NCBI GenBank assembly: GCA_949752745.1
Contig: OX457024.1
Coordinates: forward strand, 48,550,490 to 48,614,489
Reading direction: 5' to 3'
Source of the DNA: Protula sp. h YS-2021
Taxonomy: Eukaryota; Annelida; Polychaeta; Sabellida; Serpulidae
DNA: 64,000 nt
Every line of letters starts with the position of its first letter. The stretch's first letter is position 1. Shown here in pieces: positions 1 through 12,900 of the stretch. The notes beneath the pieces were generated by a model that saw nothing but the letters and a program-made list of their open reading frames with translations, did not search any database and had not been told where the DNA came from. A program made the translations under genes and the position numbers.

Positions 1-854
1 CCGTTTTATGTATGCTTACATGTAATTTAGAAATCGTTAATTTTACTTTAAGTTTTTTCGTGGGCTTTACGTCTAATTATTACTAATTATTTTAGAATTT
101 TTAAAATGTTTTTGATTGTATTTATACATAAGTTGCTGATTTGAGTTTAATTTTTGTAAAAGAAAAAAAGAGTTCAGGGCCATTCCGCCTAATTCATTTT
201 GGGGATCCAAGATCTTGCTCATACTGAGGCTAACAACAGAAATCCATCTGTTTTTACACAGTAGAGTTTAAAAGTATCAGGTTTATAGCTTCGTCGATAT
301 GTAAAAGGTTTTGGGTTTCAGCTCATAGGAGTGTCTCCCGTTTGTCACACTCGTGTCGTTTCCACACGACTTTCTGAAGCTGTTTACCCAATGCATTTGA
401 TGTTTTTTTTCTGAAAATGACTCAGTTTAAATTACAAACAGATTTTCACAATGCCAGTGCCATTATTTCAAATGGGTATAAAATTAGCAAAGTGGCAGAA
501 GTTCGACACATTATTTGATTGAACCAACTTTTAATTTTATTTTTGGATTATTTTTAATATACATGTGACCTTGATACTGGGGACCTTGCACAGTGAAAAA
601 CAAACCGAAGGCGTCAAATTCTGCCCATATGCCATGTCTGTATTCGCTATCAACTGTGAGACGATGTTACGCTGTAGCTTTACTTATATTCGTCCGTCCG
701 TCCGTCAGACTGTCCTTAACTGTTTCAAACATGTAAACATATGTGAGGGCTATGTGGATTTTAACTTACAACACGAGAATACAGTGGGATTACATGTTTT
801 CTAAAAATAGACTCAGATACTGTAATGTAACAAGGTGTAAATCATGTGCTTTTT
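1..854. other. AT-rich flank, no gene recognised
   Basis: Probably intron of the X11/Mint gene that enters from the left. I see no conserved peptide on either strand. A short CCGT-type simple repeat lies near 690-710. Open frames here are short and lack any family resemblance. Confidence 0.4.
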
Positions 855-977
855 GAAGAGTATGACACAGATGAAGAAACAGACGAACTGCTGGACAAGC
901 AGTACCAGAAGCGGGACAAGAGGGTGGATATCCCCGAACTCAAAAAGAATGACACGCTGGAAAATGCCTCATCTCAG
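855..977 (+). CDS. APBA: Probable X11/Mint exon upstream of the PTB domain
   Basis: An acidic then basic peptide, beginning [18 protein letters not shown] and ending LENASSQ, is open here and closed upstream by a TAA at 828. It ends at a good donor (CAG|GTCAGT at 978). The acceptor is uncertain: AG at 833-834, 857-858 or 859-860. Codon use and the acidic cluster look coding against a T-rich background. It ends in phase 0. Assignment to X11/Mint rests on position and strand; the segment is in the poorly conserved region before the PTB domain. Confidence 0.6.
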
Positions 978-3900
978 GTCAGTGGTTCAGTATGAAAGCA
1001 AGCATAAGTAGGTGATTGCCATAAAGTGGGGCTTCCGCTGTGTTCAGCAGTCCGTTGATATCCCGGTGTTGCCACATCATCCTTTTTTTAAGGATTATCT
1101 TTTTTTTTTTTTTTTTGAAAATCCCAAAATCATCCTTATTTTATCTTTAAATCCTTTTTGTATCCTTTTTTTCTCTACCAAAATAAAAAATCCGTTTTTT
1201 TGTCCCTTTTTCTACTTATTTATTTTTTGATTTGATTTTAATTTTTCAGTGCGAATGCCGAAGGCGCAATCCGAAAACTTTTCACTTCAAAATTTACAAT
1301 TTTATCCTTTTTTCATCCTTTTTTCCTTTTTAAATGCATTCCGAAGTTATAACTGCAATTGCTATTTTCGAGGTCTGTTTTCTGGTTTGCAAACTGCCAT
1401 TACAGCCATGAATTTTGCACGCGCCATATCTTGGGAACTACCCCCTTCACTTGAAATAACCTGGCCAGGACTCTAATCAGGTTCACTGGTCTACTTGTTT
1501 TGTCAATTTTATTTATTCATTTACTTATTTTAGTGACCTTGGAACTAATGTCAAAGTCACATTTACGCAAATCATTAGCAGTACTTTATGTGTTCGTAGT
1601 ATGAAGCTGATGAGTTTCGAGTAGTAATGGAAGAGAAAAAAGCATAAAAAATGTGCATAAAAATTAGAAACAAAACATTTAAATGTGATATTTTCCAAGA
1701 ATAGTACATATATTTTACTGAGTTTGGTGTGTTTTGTGTCGAATTGCAATAAACAGAAATTGGTTTTGTGTTTTTGCAGGCTGAGATGCGGCGATCACGG
1801 GTGCGGGAAGGTGAGGAGAGCGAGTCATGTAAGCTATACTCTTCCTCTTCTTTTGTGTGTGTTGTTATCAGTGTAGCGCAGTGTACATTCACACACGCAC
1901 CGCCGTTGTCGTCTTTCGTCCTTGCCTCCCGTAGATAGGTCAGTTGTCGTATTGTCCCTACAACATTTGTGGCTTCTAGTTTTCCAGAGCCACATTCAGC
2001 TCTTTTTTGTGCTTATGTGTATTTTGTTTTTAGCCTAGTTGACTGATCATTTTTTTGTCCGGCGTATGTCTGTACGTGTCGCTGTGCGGGTGTAAGATCT
2101 GCCTGCTATGGTTCCTCTGGTATTGTATAAGATTATGATCTTGACGCTTGATTTCTGTTCCCGTGGGGCTAGTTGGGCTAAAGTGTACTTTGCATAAGTT
2201 TTTGTAGTCATATTCGTTAAGAAAAATGTAAACTACGGACTTTAACTGATACGTAACCCTTAATAACAAAAAATTTAATTGAAAATAAACTTAAATCACT
2301 CAAATGTTATCCCTGTAAATGGGTCTGGCAATTTCTGGTTGGAACTTATGGCTTCCCACGTATTTGATGACGCCATGTGCTGGTGAAATGACATGCACCA
2401 CTCCCAAAAGGCATTAGAATCCATGTTTTCAGTATAAATGATTGAGAGGCTTTTGACAATTTTCTGAGTTTTTTATGACCAGCCCGTCGGGCTTATATTT
2501 CACTAAGGTGCAGGAAGTTACTCTGGCACTAAGCAGGATTAAACCTGATGGATGTTTGTCCGTTCTGCCAAATTCTTAGGCGTGACTTACCCACTGATGA
2601 CAGCAAGGGATGGCTTCAGGCGTTACGTGGGTCTTGGGTCAACTCGGCCCCTTGCCAAGTCGGCCCCTACCAACTCGGCCCCTCGTGAAAGTCAAGTCGC
2701 CCCCACTCGGCCCTTTTACAGGTCAACTCGGCCCCTCGTGAAAGTCAAGTCGGGCCCTTATTAGAAAAAAGTCGGCCCCCCATATTTTTGTGTTTTGTTT
2801 TTCAGATAAAACATATAGGGTAATTCTACCTTATTCATTTTCATTGGAAAAACAACACACTTACAATAACAGAATTTAAGATGTACTTTATGTACAATTA
2901 GCACATAATTTTACACACCATATTCGGTATTGTAACCTTTGCTATAATATTTACTAATCAAATTTTTTGCTACAGATTATAGTGCCGTGTAAGCTGGTGG
3001 CGATGCCACATTGTATTCTATAAACTACTTTCAACTTTCAACCTGACATTCAAAAGCTATGTATTTAATTTTGAATTTTAAGTTTGAGTCTAGGTCGACG
3101 GCGCGTAAACTTTTTTTAGTTGACAAATTATTCACAGATTCCACAGATTCTGTACAGATTTCGACAAATTTCAAACAATTTAGCCCTTGTTTTTTTTTCC
3201 ATTTTACCACTAAATCCGAGTTTATTACAAGTTACTGACGACCTGGTCGATATCTGTGGTGCTTAACGTGCAAATTGTGGTGTGTAAAATACTTAATGTA
3301 AAAGCCTAATTCACTCCTTTCAGTGACTGACAACTGACAACTCGGACAATATAATTCTGTGACCTAACAAGCAAATTATGACGTGTGCAATTCTAAACGT
3401 AAAAGCCTCATCCACTCCTCTAAGGTAGCCGATTTTCTTATTTACTCATACCAAAACCACTCGAGCACTTGTGAACTGTTATTGCAGTTGAGGCCGTGGT
3501 GAGGCAGATTATATATTTGTGATAACGGAGATAATTTATTTGCGATCACCGAGATCAAACACCGACAAGTCCTGTAATCACTAATTGCATTTTGTTTGTG
3601 ATGAGTACGGAGTAGTTTCATCACAGTAAATCTGCATACTTGTGATCAACCGAGATGAGACACGAAAAAACCCTGTAATTTTCAATTACATTTCGTCAGT
3701 GATCATTGAATTTGTATTTTAAGTTTGAAAATTATGTGTGATAGGGCCGACTTAAAAAAAGGACTGAGGGGCCGAGTTAGCGGGGCCGACTTGACCAAAA
3801 AGGGCCGACTTGGCAAGGGGCCGACTTGGCAAGGGGCCGAGTTGACCCAACACCCGATAGGTCAATGTATGACGTTTGAACATAGCTTGAAAGAACGCCT

Positions 3901-6900
3901 GTGGTCCGTCTGGTGATGTCTGTTAACTTTAAGAGGACATGTAACATAAAAGATGCCATCTGACGTCATAAGGCAACCCTTGCGATAAATTTACACAGAG
4001 GAAAACATTTCGGGATTGGTTTGGAGGCAATCTTTGGGTCTTAAAATCTGTTCTCCTTTCCAGAAGGGGTACTGGGCCCAATATAGATCAGCCTTGTTAA
4101 AACGTGCAGTTTGGGAAATGTCCCTGGGCATTCGTGTTGTGTGTCAGCTAGCAGTGGAGGTCTGCGGTGTAGTGCACCAATGCATGGTACTCGTTAGAAA
4201 AATAAATTTATATTTTAGTTTCTTTATCTGAAAAAAAAAACAAAAAACAAACAAACAAACAATACGGACCTGTTCTGTGCCACGCGCTTGTATAACCGAA
4301 ACGTCGGTGTTGGCGACACAGAACTGTACAGTTTTGTCTGTCCATAAGGAAAACAGGTTTCCCTTCAAATATGTCAATGTGTGCAATGTGCCTGTGCGTA
4401 TACGTTTTGTATGCTTTAAAGCGCTGGCTGCTCCAGCTTGCTCACAGTGCATGGCCAAAAACTGCATGAAAAACAACACACACAATTGTGGAGTATGTAA
4501 GTGTGTAGCATACGTGGTTCTGTTCATAATTTATTTATAATAATTTATTTATTTAAATCTAGTTTTATTTTATTCACGTGAAGTTTGTTAATGATTTTCC
4601 GTGTAGTTGTCTTCATTAAAATATAAAGTTAACAGAAAATTAGAAAGTTGTAGTTTTTTGTAATGGCTAAATAAAGTGAATTGTTTGTATAAACTTATTG
4701 CCCCGAGTCGAACTACTTTAACTAGGGCGCTATAAACCGTTGTTTAGCGGGCTGCCCTTCAACAACTAGGGCAAGATACCATACTTTGTTCATGCAGGTC
4801 TAAAATACTTGCATTTAGTGGCAGTAATATTATGGTTGCTCGACGCAGTTTCATATTTAACGCGGGGGTTTCATCATGGCGAATCGTCGACAGCCATCCG
4901 AAATTTTTAACAATGAGGATAAATCATAACTGACACCGATTTCCACTTAATAATGTTGATGGACGCCCTTTAGTGCAGGGACTTTTGAGAAATTCTTTAT
5001 AGCTTTACTGAAAATACACTGGATAATCGTATAACTATCAGTTAAAAGTGTAGTTTTCTTTGAAAATTCGTTGTGCGATTAACCGGTTTCGATATTGTTT
5101 TAATCGAATTGCAACTGTGTAAAAAAAGAAGAAACTAACCAGCTCATCAGATAACAAAGTGATCGCGGTCACTTTGTGACTGTTGTCGGTTCTTTATTTC
5201 CGAAGACTGCCACATATATAGACAGTGTAATAGCTTTCAGATATTCTACTGTTTATGACTATCTAATAAAAACATACTAACAAATTCTGTTTGGTTTGAT
5301 TTTTCTTCTGAAAAAAAAAATGCGGTAAGTTCTTATATTAAATTGAATGGTTTTTGTTCAGACATTGACCTCCGTTTTATGTAGAATTTTATGTTGTATT
5401 TGCTTATATTTGGTTGTTTTCTAGTCATCTTGATTCAGTTACTTTTCGCTGGTGTCGGTCTGTGGCTGTTGCCGTCCATTTCTCACTACTATTTAAAATA
5501 AGAATACATTGTCTATGAAGCAAATAATAATTTAAATATTTTTTGTTATTTGCGAAACAAGGCACAAAAATCAGTCTGTTCGGGAACAGAGTAACGTAGA
5601 TTACGGACAGTTCAAGTTCTGTGATTCCCCATATATTTCATGTATTTTTCCCTTCTCTGGTAAATTGCTGTTAAATGAATACATGAGTAAGGAAAAAAGG
5701 ATATCTGCTGTAATGAGCGTTATTAAAATAACAGAACATTAAAAGATCCATGGTAGACGTTAACGTTATAGTAACTTAAAACAGTCATTTAAAAAACAAG
5801 CAGAACTACGTGTGAATTCCTTAAGATTAGTCCAGGCGATCCTTGGCACTACTTTTCATGAAAGCAACTAAACTGCTGTGTTTTTCAAACGTGTAGATTT
5901 TAACCCAACATTTAAAAGTTACAAAATTCTTTTCTTCGGGAAGTGTTTAATATTTGACTTCAAATATTTACTGGGTGTATATTTGATATTCACCGGGGAT
6001 GCAGATTTAACGTCGACTATTCGTCCGGGCTGCATTTTACTATCAGATGTTTACCTGGAAGGTGATGCAGATTTGTTGAGGGACTAAATATTCGATAGCT
6101 AACTCTCCATCAAACATTCACCGAAGGAAAGATTTGTCGATGAGGGTGAGGTGTCAACTGGAGAGTGGGGGGTAGGGGGGGGGGGATCTGATGCCAGACC
6201 GACAATGAAAACTCGCAATATGTTCCACATACTTAAAGCTGAAATGTGCAGTACACTCAATTTTGCAAAGACCGCAATGGCACATAAGGATTGAAATGTC
6301 CCAAAAAAGTGTCTGCGAAATATCCAAAAAGTGTGCTGAACTGACAAGAGGCCGAAGTATCTCCTTACCAGCTGTGTTGATGGTGCCTTACTTTGCCCTA
6401 AGGAAAGAAATCTATGGATTCTTATTTGCTTGATATATTCTTTGGTTAAATAACAGAGTGTTTATTTGTATTTTTCTGAGGCATTCCAGGGATGTCACCA
6501 TTGTTTGTAGATTCAACCCACCCATTGCTTGATATGAAATGTCGGGGTGATTTAAAATTGGAATTGAAATTTCACCCGCACAGAACACTAAAATGTGTGT
6601 GTGTTTTTTTAGCCCAGCTTACGTTACACGTAAGCTGGGGTATTCCTATCGGTTTGCGGGCGGTGTCCGTTAGTTAGTTAGTTAGTTAGTTGTTTATTTA
6701 GTAAACTTTGGTTCAAAATGCATCTCCTCCTACAATTTTGATCCGATGTCATTTATTTTTGGTGTGAGGCATCCCTAAGGGGTCGTGCATACGGCTTATG
6801 CTTTTCTAGTCGATCGGGTGATTTTTGGCGAATTTTTAAAGAAAAAATTTTAAAATGTATCTCCTCCTACATTTTTGACCGGATGTGATTTATTTTTGGT

Positions 6901-9900
6901 ATGAGGCATCCCTTAAGTGTCGTGCATACGGCTTGTGCTTTTTTAGTCGATCCGGCAATTTTTTGTATTTTTGGGGAATTTTTTAAGCAAAAATTTAGAA
7001 AATAATTCAAAATGCATCTACTCCTACAATTTTGATTCGATGTCATTTATTTTTGGTGTGAGGCATCCCTAAGGAGTCGTGCATACGGCTTGTGCTTTTT
7101 TAGTCGATCGGGTGATTTTTGAATTTTTGGGGAATTTTGAAAGAAAAAATTTTAAAATGTGTCTCCTCCTACATTTTTGACCGGGTGTGATTTTTTTTTG
7201 GTATGAGGCACCCCTCAAGGGTCGTGCATACGGCTTGTGCTTTTCTAGTCGATCGGGTGATTTTTGAATTTTTGGGGAATTTTTGAAGAAAAAAAATTTA
7301 AAATGTATCTCGTCCTACATTTTTGATCCGAAACCTCTCAAAGATCCGATGACCCTAAAAGGTCGTGCATACGGCTTGTGCTTTTTAGTCGATCGGACAA
7401 TTTTTGTATTTTTAGGGAGCTTTTGAAGAAAAAACCTTCAAAATGCATTTTCCCCTACAGTTTTGATCTTTCTCTCTCTCTTTTTTTTTTTTTTTTTTTT
7501 TTGGTTTGAGGCATCCCTAAGGGGTTGAGCATACGGCTTGCGCTTTTTAGTCGATCCGATAATTTCTGTATTTTTAGGGAATTTTTGAAGAAAAACTTCA
7601 AGTGCATTTCCTCCTACAGTTTTAATCCGATTTCATTTATTTTTGGTATGAGGCATCCTTAGGTGGGTCGGGCATACGGCTTGTGCTATTTGACTCGACT
7701 TGGGAATTCTTGATTTCGATAGGGAATTTTTGATGAAAATACCTCAAAATGCATCTTCTCCTGCAGTTTTGATCAGACATCATTTATTTTGGGGCTGAGG
7801 CATGCTTAGGGTGTCGTGAATACGGCCTGTGCTTTTCGAGTCGATCAGAATTTTTGGTGAATTTTTGAATAAAAAAACTTCAAAATGCATTTCCTCCTAC
7901 TGTTTTTATCAGATTTCATTTATTTTTGATACAAGCCGACTTTAGGGGGTCATGCATACGGCTTGTGCTTTTTGAGTGAATTGGAAAACTTTTGAATTTT
8001 TTTCGGAAATTAAAAAAAAATAAGTGAATCTTCTCCTGCAGCGCATAAACGCAAGTTAAATGAACTTGCGCAGTAGTCAGATTTAACAACCGCACATCGA
8101 CGCAAGTTAAATAAACATTCGCATTGGTCCGAAATGTGAACCATTGACGGAAGATAAACATGCAAACTGGTCCAAAATAAGCACCGCGCATCAACGCATG
8201 TTAAATAAACATGCGCAATGGTCCGAAAAAAGAACTACGCGTCGACGCAAATTGAATAGACATGCGCAGTGGTCCGAAATGCGGATCGAGCATCAACGCA
8301 ACCTAAAGAAACATGCGCACTGGTCCGAAATGCGAACCGCGCATCAACGCAAGTTAAATAAATATGCACACTGGTCCGAAAAAAAGAACCGCGCATCAGC
8401 GCAACCCAAAGAAACATGCGCACTGGTCTGAAATGAGAACCACGCATCAACGCAAGTTAAATAAACATGGGCAATGGTCGGAAATGCGAACCGCGCATCG
8501 ACGGATTTTAAATAAACATGCGATCCGGTCCAAAATAAGCACCGCACATCAACGCAAGTTAAACAAACTTGTCCGAAAAAAGAACCACACATTGGCGAAA
8601 GTTGAATAGACATGCGCAGTGGTCTGAAATGAGAACCTCGCATCAACGCAAGTTAAATAAACATTCGCAGTGGTCCGAAGAAAGAACCACGAATCGACGC
8701 AAGTTGAATAGACATAAGAGTCGGGCATCGACGGGACTGAAATAAACATGCGTCCTAGTCCGAAATGCAATTCGCGTGTCAACGCAAGTTAAGTGAACCT
8801 ACGCACTGGTCCGAAATGCGAACCTCGCATGAACGCAACCTAAAGAAACAGGTACACTGGTCCGAATTCCGAACCGCTCCTCAGCGCAAGTTAAATACAC
8901 ATTTGCAGTGATCTAAAATAAGTACCGAGCACCAGCACAAGTTAAATAAATATGCGCACTGGTCTAAAATGCGAACCACGCATCAACACAAGTTAAATAA
9001 ACGTGCGCACTGGTGGAAAATGCGAAACGTTCATTAACGCAAGCTAAATAAACAAACACACTGGTCAGAAATGGGAACCGAGCATTAACGCAAGTTAAAT
9101 AAACATGCGCACTGGTTAGAAATGCGAACCGAACTGCGCATTAACGCAAGTTAAATAACGTGCGCACTATTCAAAATAAGAACTGCGTATCAACGCAACT
9201 TAAATAAACATGCGCACTGGTCCAGAATAAGAACCGCGCATCAACTCAAATTAAAGAAATATGCGCATTGGCCTAAAATAAGAACCGCACATCGACACAC
9301 GTTAAATAAATATGCGCAGTGGTTCGAAATGCGAACCACGCGCCAACGGAAGTTAAATAAATATTTGCACTGGTCCAAAATAAGCACCGCGCATCAACGC
9401 AAGTTAAATAAACATGCGCACTGGTCCAAAATTCGAACTGCTCATCAACGCAAGTTGAATAAACATGCGCACTGGTCCAAAATGCAAACCGCGCACCAAC
9501 GCAAGTTAGATTAACATATGCACACGTCCAAAATAAGCACCGTGCATCAACGCAAGATAGATAAACATGCAAACTCTTCCGAAATGCGAACCGCGCATCA
9601 AGGCAACCTAAGGAAACTTGTACACTTGTCCAAAATAAGTACCGCTCATCAACGCAAGTAAAATAAACATGCGCACTGATCCGAAATAAGAACCGCACAT
9701 CAACACAAGTAAATAAACATGCGCATTGATCCGAAAGAAGAACCGCACATCAACGCAAGGTAAATAAACATGCGCACTGATCCGAAATAAGAACCGCACA
9801 TCAACACAAGGTAAAAAACATGGGTGCTGGTCCGAAATGCCAACCGCACATCAACGCAAGTTAAATAAACATGTGCACTGGTCCAAAATAAGCACCGCGC

Positions 9901-12900
9901 ATCAACGCAAGTTAAATAAACATGCGCACTGGTCCGAAATTCGAACCGCGCATCAACGCCACTTAAATAAACGTGTGGAGTGGTTCGAAATGTGAACCAC
10001 GCTCCAATGCAAGTTAAATAAACATTTGTACTGGTCCAGAATAAGCACCGCACATCAATGCAAGTTAAATAAACATGCGCACTGGTCCGATATTCGAACC
10101 GCGCGTCAACGCAAGTTAAATAAACATGCGCACCGTGCAAGTTAGATAAACATGGAAACCCTTCCGAAATGCGAACCGCGTATCAAGACAACCTAAGGAA
10201 ACTTGTGCACTTGTCCAAAATAAGTACCGCTCATCAACGAAAGTAAAATAAACATGCGCATTGGTCTGGAATAAGAACCGCGCATTAATCTTTATTAAGT
10301 TAAATGAACATGTGCACGGTTCCAAAATGAGAGCCGCGCATCAACGCAAATTAAATAAACATGCGTACTTGTCTGAATAAGAACCGCGCATCGAGGCAAG
10401 TTACATAAATATGCGCACTGGTCCGAAATGCGAGCGTTGTTTGAAGGTATCTATGGCAGACTATCCAGTCTACCAGAGATACAAAAAATCTGTTCCCCAT
10501 TTTTCACGTAAAGAAATCTTTGTATGCATTTATCGGTCTATGTTCTGGTCCGGTGCTAAATTAATTATTGAGCTAGCTCTTTGCCGTCTCATCTTTTGAA
10601 GCCCGATATTTCAGGGAAATTCCTTCGCTCATGCACGCTGGAATGGGTCTTATTGCTTTTCGTAAGCTGGGACTTTGTCCTTGGACAAACTTGTTTTTAT
10701 TTACTTATTTTTTGTTGTGATTTTTATTTATTTATTTTATTTTATTTGTTTATTTTTGTGAGAGAAGTAAGCAGTTACCATTTAATTGAAAACGTAAACT
10801 TGCCTTTTGATATCAACTTCAATCTGATTTTGTGTGTGTAAGTCTCCTTTATAACCCTGGGCCTGCGCTGTTGACATACGGCACAAGACCTGGGCCTGCG
10901 TTGTTGACATACGGCACATGACCTTGGCCTGCGTTGTCGACACACGGCACATGACCTTGGCCTGCGTTGTTGACACACGGCACATGACCTTGGCCTGTGT
11001 TGTTGACACACGGCACATGACCTTGGCCTGCGCTGTTGACACACGGCACATGACCTGGGCCTGTGTTGTTGACACACGGCACATGACCTCGGCCTGCGTT
11101 GTTGATACACGGCACATGACCTTTGCCTGTGTTGTTGACAAATGGCACATGATTACGCAGCCAGCCAGCCAACTTACTTCTAAGTAAATGCACCGTTAAA
11201 TACATGTTTACTCTGCTAGGTGACTGTATGCAGTTACAAGCAGTACAGTTGAAAGTAAGCATGTACAATTCCGACTTCTCAAAATAACACGGTTTTCAAT
11301 TAAATGGTGATGCAGTTTTACGGTCTCAGTGAGTTAAAGGTTAACTACACGTTTATGCCTTTATAATCGATGTTAAGTTCAAGTACACCGGCTAGGACTG
11401 AGTCAGGACAGGAAATGGTAGTTTCGTTGTCAAGTGGTAAAGGTGTCTGCGCGATTGAATATTTTTCTTGTTTTCTTTCGTTATTATTTTATTTGGTTGT
11501 CATACTTATGTGTTACATGGAATTCGTGAAACCTGGGAATACGCGCGTTGTCTGCAGTTTTCAGGGAATTCGGCGTATTCGCTGCGACAATCAGGGAATA
11601 CGTGAATCCCCTAAAATTCCTTGAAATTTGTAGTGCTTCACAACGCGAATTCTCTGAACGCTTCAAGGAATTGGTGTAAAAATGGAAAGCCAAGAAAATA
11701 GTGTCGGGGAATGGGAACATCATATCCCCCCTCCAAAAAAAAAAAACAACAACAACAAAAACAAAAACAAATATGTCTACTGGCTGGCACTGAAAATAAA
11801 CATCATCTGCAGGGTCATCTACCCTGTCTCATAAACTGATAAGAAACAACTGGCGTATTCTGGCGTGTACCGAGACAATAGGTAATGACTAATGGCGGTC
11901 ATTTTCGCAGCCACTCCCATCCTCGTTTGTCAGAGAAAAAAAACACACATTTATCGAACGAGTCGGTGGTGTCCCCTTCCCCTCGTTGACGTTTTAGCGC
12001 TTACCTCGTCGTGCTATATATCTGTATTTAAACATAACTTTTGAATGACCAATGGGTCAGTGAGGTCATTTGCCATTTTGATCTGTTTTCTGTGCCTCTG
12101 AAGAACCTGTTAAGCATGATGCAAAGCATACGCGGATTGTGCAGTTGAATAATTTAATGATGTGAGACTGGCTCATTCAAACAACCAAAACCACCAATGG
12201 TCTGAATCGAGGTGCTAAACCGTCATAATATGAAAAAAAGGTTACCCCAATTAAACAAATAATGAAGGACGGGGTCGGCGATGTAACGACTACTGTCCCG
12301 GTTAAAAAAGACATCCAATAAAACCTTTTTGTAGTGACCACCTTGCAGCCACTGATAAAAAGGCCTCTTAAAACTTACCAGCGAGCACGTTGCAGTCCCG
12401 GATAAAAAGAATTACGTTAAAACTTTACGTTCCGATTACCTTCCAAACTTGGGTAAAAAAGCTTACAATATAGGAAAATTACCACATTCAGGGTGTAAAA
12501 AAAAAGGTAGTTTGTATTGCTGCCTTATTAGCCCGACTAAAAACAAGTAGAGTAATGGCGTCCATGACGACCACATACAGGTCGGGATGAACAGATGTAC
12601 AGTAAATTACCACCTTCAAAAGAGCCAAACGCGGAAAAAGATAGGCACAGTAAAACCTCTCTGTACCTACCATCTTCCAAAGTCAATAAGCTACCCTTAA
12701 GCTTCTCTTAAAAAACAAAGTTTGCTTTCCAATAGATACCTCTACCTGCAGGCAAAAATCTCGGCTTCTTAACCCCACGAGAAAGAAGTTAAATTCATTA
12801 ACACAATAAAAAATGTTTAGGAAGTTAGATTTCTGTGCTAAAATATTCACTTGTTTTGTATATATATTAAACAAATAATCTTTGTTTTGCATTCGTAACA

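Noticed and set aside
8144..10325. Many overlapping open frames on both strands giving HAHWSK- or [15 protein letters not shown] peptides
   Set aside because: They follow the 51-bp minisatellite exactly (17-residue period) on both strands and show no domain; a by-product of a period divisible by three.
8041..10440. CRISPR-like array
   Set aside because: Repeats are contiguous with no unique spacers and the genome is eukaryotic.
10775..11268. Cys- and Arg-rich repeat ORFs ([15 protein letters not shown])
   Set aside because: 11-residue periodicity of the 33-bp array in all frames; not a protein family.
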